Below are positions 46,135 to 57,159 of a stretch of DNA of 64,000 nucleotides, one piece after another. Both the position numbers and the translations under genes were made by a program. This DNA is from Lichenostomus cassidix. Taxonomy: Eukaryota > Chordata > Aves > Passeriformes > Meliphagidae. A model generated the notes under the pieces. The model searched no databases. It had not been told where the DNA came from and was given only the letters and a program-made list of their open reading frames with translations. The DNA is taken from assembly GCA_008360975.2 (NCBI GenBank), contig CM039193.1, positions 5,756,501-5,820,500 on the forward strand, read 5' to 3'. Every line of letters starts with the position of its first letter. The stretch's first letter is position 1.

Positions 46135-48070
46135 AGTAAAAGGGAAGTTGAGCTTATTCAAAACTAATAAAAGCAGAAACTCTTTCCAGTCAGAGACGTT
46201 GCAAGAATTAGAGGTGATCTGTGGCAAACACTGTAATTGTTATCTTGTAAAGGATACTATCAACAAGTGAGAGCCATTTCTTTTGGCTCATATGAGCAAC
46301 CTCTCATCACTCCTTCAATTCTGGGCACCAGCCCAATATTGTGAAAGGAGAAAGCTACGTGTATTGAATGTCTTCTCTTTCTACTTTATTCATTCCTTTA
46401 GGAACTGGAGTGGATTTATACCAAATAATAACCTGTTTGGTTTTGTTTTACCTCCCTGTCTCCTCCATCTGTTCCTTGCACAATATTTTTCCAGTGCTTT
46501 TTTTCTTGAGGAGAAAAGAGATGGGGAGGCAGAGGGGTGAAAACACATCCCTTCTTTCATGTGAAGGTGCTTATCTCCACCTGTGCAGGAAGTGCTTGGC
46601 CAAATCTCGTTTCTATCTCTTTTCCAAAGAAATTTGTGTTGGGTCCAAATCTGTCAGTTCTGCAGAAGGTTCAACAGCAGCAGTGGTGAGAAAAGTGAAG
46701 AGGTGTCATTCATGGCAGCAGGAGGGTGGAAGGCAAAGGCAGGAGGTTTTGGGGTGTCAGAGATGCTCAGAGTGACCTCCAGTCTGTTTTTCATCATCTG
46801 GGAAAATCAGCAATTAATGAAGAAACTTCTCTGCTGCAGAGACAGGATTTGAGCAGCATTAAACATCATGATGTTCCATAAAAACCAGGAAAAAGGTGTG
46901 ATTTACAGTCCTAAGAGGTGTTACCTCTTTGGACAGGGTGAAGCACAGGGGTGTTAGCTTTGCTCATGCTTCTACTCTCATTGTTGGATTGGTAAATCCA
47001 GGCATATGGATGAGGAGTTCTGTAAGTATTTTCCAGTTTCCTCGCCTTGCCTCTATGATGGAACAAATCTTTAGTGAACTGGACCTCATCCTGGGATAAG
47101 CCAGGCTGGCAGTTTGGGTTTTTTTAATCCTCTTATGTTGTATTTTTAATGGTGGGAATGAGCTCCTCTGGGTTTCTCCTTTGCTTCCTGGCTTGCAATT
47201 GGGTAATTTTTTTGGTGTGAGGAATTTGGGTTCTTCCCCATTTCTTTTCTTACAGAGCAATAAATTCCGTGATGTAGTTAGAAAGCTTGAAAAAAATGTA
47301 TGGATAGACACATAGGTATTTAGATTGACCTGTGTTGATCAGGCAAAAGTATATCCTACATAAGTAATTTATGCTTATATTTTATTCAGGCAACTTATTG
47401 CTGTAAGATTGATTATACTGGTCCTTAGACACCATTTAAAACTAAAGTAATAGCTAATGAAGGCCAGTAGAAATTAATAATAAATCCTGTTATGTTTGAT
47501 TTGCATGTCAGTAATACAGGTCAAAGAACTAAAATGCCATTGGAGAGTTGGCATTGGTGAAGCTATTTGGGTTTGATATTGCCTTCTAGCAGATGTGAAT
47601 CTGATTTCTTTGAATTGGAAACATCTACATTTTATGGTCAGTCAGAGGCACCAACCTGATATATCTGAGTGAGAGAAATCAGGTTTTCACAGGCTCAGCA
47701 GTGAAACACAAATGTGAATTTCCTCCTGTGGCTGTTCTTCAGTTGCCTGATGGTGAGCAGTTACACAAAAGTGATGCTTATTGTCAGATCATGGGCTTTT
47801 CTGGATTTTTTTACTAGTCAGATGAGGTGAAGACACACTGCTGTCCTCAGCATGTCCTCAGCAGTGTTCCTGCTTTCTCCTGCAGTGTCTTTCTGTCTGA
47901 AGGATATTCCAGCTTCTGCTGGAGCCCTGAGGTTCCATGGGGAGGCAACATGAGAGCTGCATCAAGTGTCAGTGAAAAATCCATAGCAGCAATTGGAAAC
48001 AGTAAAAAGGAAATATCCAAAGGCTTCTCTTGCTGCCCAAGCCCATTTGATTGTAATTTGAAATAGTCCC
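46135..48070. other. Non-coding stretch, no gene recognised
   Basis: Two small perfect inverted repeats at 46.86-46.93 kb are the only structure noted. The plus frame 46,368-46,775 (135 codons) starts Leu/Phe-rich and has no supporting splice signals. Confidence 0.55.
46862..46929. other. Two short perfect inverted repeats
   Basis: aacatcatgatgtt (46,862-46,875) is a perfect 14-bp palindrome. At 46,913-46,929 aagaggt, loop gtt, acctctt is a 7-bp stem. Both may be chance. Confidence 0.45.
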
Positions 48071-48075
48071 CCAAG

Positions 48076-48125
48076 GCATTTTTAAGCACTTTAAAGCATT
48101 TTTAAGCATTTTTAAGCATTTTTAG
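48076..48125. repeat. Five-copy 10-bp repeat with phased T-tracts
   Basis: gcatttttaa repeats five times (copy 2 is gcactttaaa; copy 5 ends in g). Four of the five units carry a T5 tract once per 10 bp, close to the helical repeat. A/T-tracts in such phase are known to curve DNA. Confidence 0.9.
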
Positions 48126-48129
48126 AGAT

Positions 48130-49715
48130 GGCTCAGAGCTGGTGGGGTCCTTGGCACACAGTGTAGTCCTTTGCTCTCTCTGAAGGTGCTGTGTGCTATC
48201 ACTACTGGCTGGGCTCTCACTGCCCTTGCCTCTTTCTGCTGCAGAATAACTTAAGGAGAAATTAAATTTCTCCTATTCACAACTCTGAAATGGGCTCAGT
48301 GAAATCCTGCACTGGGTGAAGGTGATGTTGGGTGGAGCAGCAGCCTGAATTCTGATGTGCTGTGGAGAAGTTCTACAATTGAAATTTGTTCTATAAATGA
48401 AGAAAGTGCCTCAGGAGGACAGACTTCTTGTCTGGAGCTGACTAATGGATGTATCTAGTCAGGCTCACCTTGCATGTAGCCCATTGGATATGTGTTTGCC
48501 AGATGTTCAGGACATGCCTCTGTTTGTCTGGATGACAATAGAGGTGCATCAAAAAATACTGATTTTAGTCATCAGAGCTTTTTTCTTTCTCCTGCTACAC
48601 TGTTGGAGCTCCAATGAGAAGCTAATCCTGAGTGAGTTTGGTATGCTACTAAATTCTCATTTCAGGGGCATTGTTGTAGGGGTTTAATAAGCATTAGGAA
48701 AAAAAAAAAAGCTGCAAGTTCTTTCATTAGACCACTGGGTATCATGAAAGTCTCAATGACATTGAAAAAAAGCTTTATTAGGACATTAAGATGGTATTTT
48801 TCCCACATAATAAAATATCTTCCAGGACTAACTGCAAACATCGTTTTGGTAATCTTCCTGAACTTCATGGGAATTGTGCCTGCAGCTGCCTCAAAAACTG
48901 TCTTGGGAAGAGAGGACACTTGTAAAGATGCATATCACTGCCATATAGATAGAAAGAAGACCAAAAAATGAAGGTCTGTCTATTCTAACTCTTGGATATG
49001 TTTGTTTTTTCTTCAAATGGGGTGTCAGCTTTACAGTTTTCATTATTGACTCTTAAAAGAGATGCATCATTTGTCAGAACCTTCTGTGTTAATATTAACT
49101 TGTTTCAAAGAGCTTGCTGGTATTAAGGCAAAAACTATTGTGTGGTACTTGGCTGATGCCATTTTTGAGGCTTTTGCCCTCTTTCTGTATCTGATTATTT
49201 GGACTAAAGGCCTTGACTTTGTCTTGCCCAGATTGTGCTACCATTTGCAGCTTTTTGAGAGAGAGAAAGCTGGAATGAGCAGGCAGTGAAGCCACTCAAA
49301 ACAGGAGTTAGCTTATCCTTTCATTTCCTTTTGTGAAGCCTTCTCATTAGGGTGAATTTCTCACCCCCTGCAAATCAGGCACTGAAGTGATGGTGAAGCT
49401 TTCCTTCTGAGCCCGTTTGCCATACTTTAAATGCAGAGAATGTCTTCCCTGTTAAGAACACACATCAGAATGTTTCAAGCTCAGTGCCCAAGCACAGATC
49501 CAGCTTGGGAACCACAGTCCCTGTTCCCAAAGGATGTAGCCAAGCATCTCTGTTAGTGAGGATGGGCTGGAAAACTCTGTGAGGATCCTGGGCTACTCCC
49601 AGCTCCTGGGAAGCTGAGCTGGTGGAACAGAGTGGGAATTCTGCTGTTCTCTGAGGCTGCTTGACCTTGGGCTGAGCTCTGGCAGAAGCTCAGGGATGTG
49701 TTGCTGCTTTTCCAT
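48130..49715. other. Non-coding stretch, no gene recognised
   Basis: Plus frames at 48,445-48,687, 48,744-48,971 and 49,062-49,289 are hydrophobic, membrane-protein-like in composition and consecutive but in different frames. No family is recognised, and opposite-strand frames of equal length exist, so I do not call a pseudogene. Confidence 0.45.
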
Positions 49716-49719
49716 CCTA

Positions 49720-50115
49720 TGCCAAAGCTTTAATGAAAAACATTTAGGGAGATATTAAGGAAATAGTTGCAATATTTGTGTCTGCTCTACATGGCGTAAA
49801 CTGCATTTTGCGAATTCCACAGTGTAACAAAGCAGAGAGAAGGTTTTCTCATCCTCAGTTTTGAACTGTTGTACAGCTCATGAATGAGCCTCTAGCAAAA
49901 TTAACAGACAAATGTTAATATTTAGAGCAAATAACCTTTCTTTTTTTTTCCCCTCAACTTTCTTCTGCTTCATTGTGTAAACCAATTAACAATTAAGCCT
50001 TAAACAAGCACTGTAGCAAAGTAACAGTTGTCTTTACATATATTATTGTAATTAAAAGGCATTTCCTTATGGTCTTTCAAATCTAAATCCTTATACAATA
50101 GGGTCTCTCAACTAC
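49720..50115. other. Candidate conserved non-coding element (49.7-50.1 kb)
   Basis: AT-rich, with ATTAA/TTAAT words (caaaattaacagac, gttaatatttagag, accaattaacaattaagcc, attgtaattaaaagg) and isolated CpG (atggcgtaaac, tttgcgaattcc). It is interrupted by one pyrimidine tract near 49.94 kb. Enhancer-like texture; no coding frame. Confidence 0.3.
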
Positions 50116-50286
50116 AATGATTTTCAGAGGTTTCATTAGTTCTCAGTGTACCAGCATTTATCGCTTTCTGCTCTCTCTCCTGAAAACTTAGTGGCTGTTA
50201 AGATTGAGAATTGCATTGCAGTGCTGTCTACGCTAATTAGGTTTTTTTCCAGCCTTGGTTTATGCCTCAGAGATGTGCTGCAGAAG

Positions 50287-50299
50287 AAAAAAAAAAAAA
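50287..50299. repeat. Poly-A run (about A13)
   Basis: Homopolymer after gcagaag. It lies inside a short chance frame. Confidence 0.85.
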
Positions 50300-53200
50300 T
50301 AACCCAGGCAGATAAAGAAAGCTGTTACAGAACTAATGAATCTGTGCTGCTTGACTGCGAGGTGGTGTGAGCTGATGGCAGCAGGGAACACTTTTGGGAC
50401 TAACAGCCCACCACGAGCCTGATCTCACCCAAGTGAAACTGGCCTCTCTGCCTCATTTCTTTGATTGCAAAACCAGACCAGGACAACCCTGTTAGCAAAT
50501 AAGAAAGATGCTGCCAAGAGTGCTTTGTATTCCCTTTCATTGAATGCTTTGCTGTCTTCCACCAAAGGTGGGAGCAGAAAAGGTGCAAGATCTTTCCCTG
50601 AAGATGTAGCTGGGCAGAGGTAAGGACTGAGTGGTCATTCTGAGGCTTCCTTCATAAAGCTGTCTCCTGTCTGCTGCAAGCACACAGTCCTGCCATGCTC
50701 CTTTGTTTTCTGAGGTTGGACATGTTTGGAAACCTCATGAGCAAAGGAAATGCTGATTAGGAGACCTTGGCCAGCCTGAATTGCAATTCAGAGCTATTCC
50801 TTAAACGTGTGATGAGCAGGCTGCATTCATCCCTCAGCATGGGCAGTCCTGGGCCAAGGAGAGGATGGAAACCTTGGAGATATCCTGTGGGATGCAGTGC
50901 CAAAGCATGCAGTCATTTTGGTTAAGAACAGTCCAGTTCTCTTCACTCTCCATTTCATGCTTACAGGTTTCTCCTTTGTGGAAGCAAAAGTGTTTGTCCC
51001 ATGCTCGTTATTTTTTGAAGGGTTTAATTGCCAGGGCTCCTGTGATTCCTGGTGCCTCTGGGATGGACACAGCTGAGGCAGTGAGCAATGCAATTCCTTC
51101 TGGCACAGAGCACTGATCAGATACCTGCTGCTGTACTGGGTCCATTGACAAGAACTACAAAACGGAGAGGTGTTTTAAGTGGGGCCTTTTTTCCCATCCC
51201 ACCCTTTAATTTATTTCTTTTTTTAGCCAAAGCCTTTCAATCAACCAAAAATAGTGTTCAGCTATAGCCAGAATTTCCCTCCCTGACATTATTGATGGGC
51301 AGGTTCAAGCTGAAGTTGCACTCCCTGTAGCAGCCTGTCATTTTGCAATGCCAGTAGCCAGACTGGAGACTCAATCCTGGCTCTGGAGGACTTATCCTGC
51401 TTAGCTCCAAGCTGGGCTCAGCAGAGTACAAGCAAGTCTTAAATCTGCCACACGACAGTCAGTCACTGCAGTGACTTTGCACAGTCAGAGAAATACTGTA
51501 TTTTCTCTTTTCTGTAGCATTGGCATGGTGTGCTGGCGGTTGTTGTGTGTTTAGGTTTACACAGAGTAGCTCTGGGCAGATAGCTGCCATAATGAGACTT
51601 TCGAGAGCATTAACCCTTGGAACAGGGAGCTAATTTGGCTCCAAATCAGGAGATGAAAACACACAGGACTGTCAGAGGGAGAGGGAAAGATTAATCAGAA
51701 GCTGTTTTGATAAAAACATCGTGCTTTTGGCAGAAGTCCTGCTGAGCATGCTGCATCCAGGACACACAGCTTTGTTGTAGTCTCTTATTTCTTTTTCTCT
51801 CCAATTGACATTAAACACAATAATTAAAGCAACAGAGATTAACATGTCAAGCCAAGCTTTTCATTTGTCCTCCTTTATTTTTTTCTTTTTCTGTGAACTA
51901 CTCATTTTTCCCTTAATTCAGCAGATCATGTATTTTAAGGAAGGTTGACTCTACAGCATGTTGGTGGCAGAGGGAGGGAAAAAGTCTTGCTCTCCATCTG
52001 GAATTTCTTCATATAAATACTTTGTTGTACGTTAATGAAAGAAAATTATCTTTGTAAGCAGCCTTTCTTCTGGCAATAAGCTTGACATAGCAGGAGTTTT
52101 TAAGCATTAAGAATAGAGATTTATTTCCAAATGACCATCCAGACTGTTCAAAAGGATTTTGATTTTTATAATTAGTTTTTTTCTGCTTATATGTTTTACT
52201 GTTATTATCTTCTTTGCTTGAGCAATGCAAAGCTTTTTATTTAAACACATATACTTGTATTTCTTTGATTTTTTTTTTCTGCTTGATATAGTAAATGCAT
52301 CCAGCCAGTATTATAAATCTTCTCCTATGGAATTTCTGCCCAAAATGCTCATTGTGGTGTAATGAGTGTTAGTAGATTCCCAGTGTAAAGGGTGTTATAT
52401 CACAACAGCATTCTGATATGAGGAAAGATAAAGATATTGATCTGCTCAGATGAGAAGAATGGGGTTTTGGTGCCCCAACTCATTATCCTGCAGAGGGGAC
52501 CAGGAAGGCTGCAGTGAAAGGAGCCATTGCTCATGAGGTGCTTTTTGCTGCTCCCTCCTTTGGGAGTAGATCTTTACCTGTGAGAAAACCATTAGCAATA
52601 CTGAAACAGCTATTAAGTGCCGAGTGGAAGCTTTTTATGGCACAGCACAGAGCTGGGCTGCTGCACCTGGGGCTGCCAGGGGTCAGCCAGGCTCCCTTTA
52701 CAGAGCAGATCTCCTGGTGGGTTGTTTCTGCTCCCAAAGGACACTGAGTGGTCCAGTTTTGCTCCAGTTCCAGTTTACCTGCCTAAGCTGGTGATGAGAC
52801 CCACATCAGAGGAGTTGTGGAGCTTCCTTTGGCAAGCTCCAAAGGGGAGCACTCCTTTGGCAGATTGCTCTGGGAGACTCAGTGTGCTTCTCTGCTAAAT
52901 CCTCATTAGTGAGATGTTAAACTGAAGTCCATTAGTCTTCCAGTGAATGAGCTGTAGCACAGATGCACATCTTACATTTTTTAATGGCATGCAGCAGGTA
53001 GAGCTAAACCAGTCCCTCTAACTTGCGTCATGTTGCTTTATTATCTGCAAAAGGCTCTCTCTTGCTGTGCTGGAAGCCAGAGTGTTTGCCAGCCTGGCTC
53101 TGGTGTGTCTCTGGGATTTAGTTTCCACTCACAAAGGCTGACTGCTGCTATGCAGACAGAAAACCACAAAACTTTGATTTTATTTGGCAGCCATACTTGG

Positions 53201-54425
53201 ACCACTGTAAAAGAGAAAATGTATTTGGGCTATGTCTGCCCATAACTCGCCCACCCCTCCATGCTTTGACTTCTAAGGAGAGATCAAGGCAAATGCTCTG
53301 CTCTGGATTAGAGTTGATAGAGCTTTGAGATAGACCATTCCCACCACAGAGAAAGGATAATGAATCTGGGGAAGCTTTGGGAAGCTATATGACCCTGTCC
53401 CCAATGCAGCCAAGTTACTGCAAGTCATGGAGATAAAACTGGTGGTCTTTAAAGTGAAACCATTTTGGCTGCTGATCAACACCTGCTTTTGGAGCTTAGC
53501 ACTGGCAGTAGCACCTCCTGGGGATGTTGGAGGCTCCTTGAGCAAGCTGCTTTACAGCTACACTGGGTATATATTAACAGAATCAATGCCATTCCTCACT
53601 GCAGGGAGGATATTCTCATCCCCTCCAGGACTTGTTCCCCTGGGAAACAATGAATTCCTGTCTCCTGGCTGTGTGTTCTGTCCATGTCGAAGTGTGTTCT
53701 GCCACTCCCAACCTGCTCATCTCTCCTCTGCTGTGTTTGGCCACAATGCTCAGAAGCTGTCCAGCTGAGCACAGTCCAAGGTCAGCACAGTTCAAGCAAT
53801 TACAAAAGGAGGCTTTGTTCTGCTGTTTAACAAGGCAAAACCAACACTACAGGAGTTGGGGAGGAGTTGCGTAGAAGATGCTCTTACATCTTCTCAACAA
53901 ACTGCTTTCTGCTTTCCTTCTCAACTACCTTTTGGGTTGTTCTCCTGTGGGCTCTTCCATCAAGGGGGCTCTCAATCCCAGAGCTCAGTTTTTGAGGATA
54001 AACTGCTCTTTTCCTGTGCTGCATACACGTGTGGATCACCCACACTCTCTCTCGTCTGGCAGCACTTGGCTGTTTGTGTTCTTTGTAAAGCAATCTGCTT
54101 TGTTTCACTACAACGGCACAGTGCACACGATTGCTGTCACTTCTTGTCGGGAAAGCAGCTTGGTTATATACTCACCATCTAAAGCAGAAGCTCTCCTCGT
54201 TCCCTCTCTGCTTTCCCACTTCTGAGAGCCTCTGTGGTGGCTCAGCTGTTGTTCTCTGCTGGCCTCTCGCTGGCACTGAAAAGCGAGACAGTGGCTCCCT
54301 CTGGAGCCAGCAGCACTGTGGCTCCAGGGACTGTCTCTAGCCGAATCTGTCACGATTTTCAGCTAAATATTCCAACCCAAGCAGTCTTTAGTTTTACCAT
54401 TATGGAATCCTGCTTCCTGCCCAGT
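50300..54425. other. Non-coding stretch, no gene recognised
   Basis: Around 50,572-50,618 a short frame lies between a possible acceptor (cttccaccaaag) and gtaagg, but it is tiny and not recognised. Mirrored frames of 100-115 codons at 53.4-54.3 kb indicate a chance low-stop region. Plain sequence otherwise. Confidence 0.5.
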
Positions 54426-54429
54426 CTAT

Positions 54430-54620
54430 GATGTTCTTAGAAAACAGTAATTAGCTAAAAAGTTCAAGCAAAAGCTGTACAAACAGAGACATGAGCTTGA
54501 TGCTCTATAATTACTATTTTATACCTCCATTTATCTACCACCTTGCATCCCAGAGGTTTCTACAGAGATTCACATAACGTCATATCTTTGAAACAGTATC
54601 TGTGCAATATTTCTACTGAT
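54430..54620. other. Candidate conserved non-coding element (54.4-54.6 kb)
   Basis: AT-rich: aacagtaattagctaaaaag, agctgtacaaacagagac, ctataattactattttatac. Homeodomain-type cores without simple repetition, and weaker than the 34 and 46 kb blocks. Confidence 0.22.
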
Positions 54621-54624
54621 GAAT

Positions 54625-57135
54625 TTCACTGGATTTCCCTGGCTGTAAGTGGAAATATCCCTTGTCAGGATAGTCTAGTGCAGCAGCCAGCATGCAATGA
54701 GAGCAGTGCTGTGGTTACTGTGCATGTTCCTGGGTGAAGTCCTAAACAGTGAATACCATTTGCACTGTTGGTTTTGTTTAATTCATTCTTTAGATATAGC
54801 AGCAATTGCTTGCAGAGTATTACTTTGATCCCTTTCAGGATAGCGGGCAATTGTACAGGTTTGTACACCTTAAATTCAGCACAGCTGGGTGTTGCTGCAC
54901 CATGCAGGCTCCCTGACTGGGTTTCTAACATCAAGGTTGTTTTACAGACCCAAAGCAGGTGACAGTCCTGCCTTGGACAGGTTAATACTCACCTCTGGAC
55001 TGGCTGGGTGATAGTTGGGTCTCTGCAGCTTGCAGCCTGTGCTGGGAATGAGCTGTGATCATCCTGCTGGGTGTTTACCTGCCTGAGAGGTTCCTGGAGC
55101 AGACAGGGCAGCAGAGCACTGGGTCTGCTGTGGACAGTCCTGTATCCAGCCACTGTTGTCCCTCTAATGTGCCAGTCCCTGAAGTGTCATCTGAGATGTC
55201 ACCTGTATGCTGGGAAGATGGTGAGAGCCAGAAGAGAGGGCAGATGGAAATCTCCAAACTCATATACCATCTTCTGGAGATGGTGAATAAGCTCTGTAGT
55301 CACAATGGGGGAATTTTGCTTCATTGTTCTATTTTTTCGTAGAATCAAAACTATTTAGTAGTTCCATACATACAGTTTCTGGCCTCAGTAAGGAAAAAAC
55401 TAACAAAACTAAGGAAAATATTCATCCTTCCTTTTGAGGTCTAGGATCCACTGATCTTCATGCATCCTAGCTCCTGAAGAGCCTTCCTTAGCTGCCAGAT
55501 GCTTTCCAGGGGTTTCTCTTGGTATCAGAATGACCCACAGAGATGTGCAGGTTGTGGCACAATAGTTGAGTTCCCTGGGCTCACTTGTGTCACTTTTCAT
55601 TGTGCCTCTGGGGCTGGTGTGAAAATACATGTCCTCTGGCAGCCTAAATTTAAGAAATAATTCATCATCAACCTTCTGCCTTTGCCAGACAGATGTTGCT
55701 TCTCATGCCCCTTTGCTGCTAGAAAATTTTAGCATAAATTGGGCTGTTAAGTATTTTGGCTTTTGTTGATTGTTCTGCCAATATGTGCTTGAATGACTGC
55801 TCTGGTGAGGGAATTCCCACTGAATTCATCAGGTTTTCTTGCGAGCTGAATTATAATGGTTTCCTTAGCATTGTACATGGCTATATTTCAATATAAAGAA
55901 AGTTTTGACACAAATGCTGAGTTTTTATTATCAACAGGCTTTGTGGTGGCAAGGAGCAGAAAAGAGTCATTGTTAATTGTTTCATTATACCCAGCCCTGA
56001 TGTCAGGCTTGTAGAAATCTGAGAGCGACTGAGGAGAGCAAGTTTCCTTTGAAATGTTTTGAAAAGGTTTATTAGCAGGGAAATTGATGTGGAAAGCCCT
56101 GAATGGGATGGCACAGAGTAAAGTATTGGAGCCAGTATTGGCTGCTTCCCTTTTGAACAAGAGTGTTTGCCAAGGAAAAGTATCACTGGTTTGCTTCTAA
56201 TCAGAAAGGGATAATAACTGGACCTGTGAATGAATTGTGTGGTTTTCACATAGTTGGATTAAAATGTACTTTTTTTCTTTGAGGTTGGATGTACTCGCTG
56301 TATTCCTCAGCAACTTGTTAAAATAACATGGAATTTTATACTGTGTTGTAAAGGGACATGTTTTATTTGTAATGCTTTTCATAAAGTTTTGGGAAAACAC
56401 TAATATTTGTGGGTTTTATATTATAGTGTTGTGAATGAAGGAAAATATATATTCTTTTAGCAGCTGCATTCTAATCTACTATTTACTAAAGCAGGTAATG
56501 GACTGTCTTGTCTTCTGTGCTTAAAAAAACTGTAGCAAAAGAGGTCTGAATCTGTCCAAGATACTTCTACAGACTTGCAGTATGAAATAATGATTTATTT
56601 CCTGCAGATCTGCATTCTCAGCTCACAGGCACCTTTTGGACCAGAACTGTGCTGCTGCTCTGTCTGCAGCAGGTTTCCAGTGTTCTCTGACAAATGCAGC
56701 CCAGAAATAAGGGTGGCAGGGCAGTGAGTGCTATTCTGCAGCTTGAGGGAAAGGCAAGTGCTTCCTTTCTTAGAATATCTTCATCTCAGTGCTTCTGAGT
56801 GCAGCTGAACTGCATAAATAATCTGCTTACCAGAAGGGAAGCACAGCACTGACTTTGGGAGCATTCTGGGATCACAGGTGACATTTTGAGGTGACAGCAG
56901 ACGTGCAAAGTGCCTTTGGTGTCCACACAGCACTGCTGTCAGCAAAGAGATGCTCAGTCTGTCACAGGAATGTTTGTCCTGTCTCAAGCCTGAGTGAGCT
57001 CATTGGCATTTCACATTTTCAATCTTTGTGCTGCCTTTTCCCTGAGCACTTTCCCACCTCACGCCCCAAACCTTTATTCCCTCCCCGGAATAACATCTGC
57101 TCTGAAATAGGAGTTTACTGCTTTAGGTTTTTAAA
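54625..57135. other. Non-coding stretch, no gene recognised
   Basis: The 122-codon minus frame at 55,881-56,249 is Ser/Leu/Ile-rich and overlaps a second minus frame. 56.2-56.5 kb is AT-rich. No element or gene is recognised. Confidence 0.55.
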
Positions 57136-57139
57136 ACGT

Positions 57140-57151
57140 GCCCTCTCGTGG
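57140..57151 (-). promoter_or_regulatory. CTCF-like motif
   Basis: The plus strand gccctctcgtgg gives CCACGAGAGGGC on the minus strand, followed by ACG. It matches the CTCF core, including the AGAGGGC half shared with the site at 9,724. It contains a CpG within the core, where methylation is known to affect CTCF binding at some sites. Occupancy is not known. Confidence 0.5.
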
Positions 57152-57159
57152 TGAGCAGC

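Noticed and set aside
48445..49289. Three successive hydrophobic plus frames resembling a broken membrane protein
   Set aside because: They lie in different frames, have equal-sized opposite-strand frames, and match no family I recognise.
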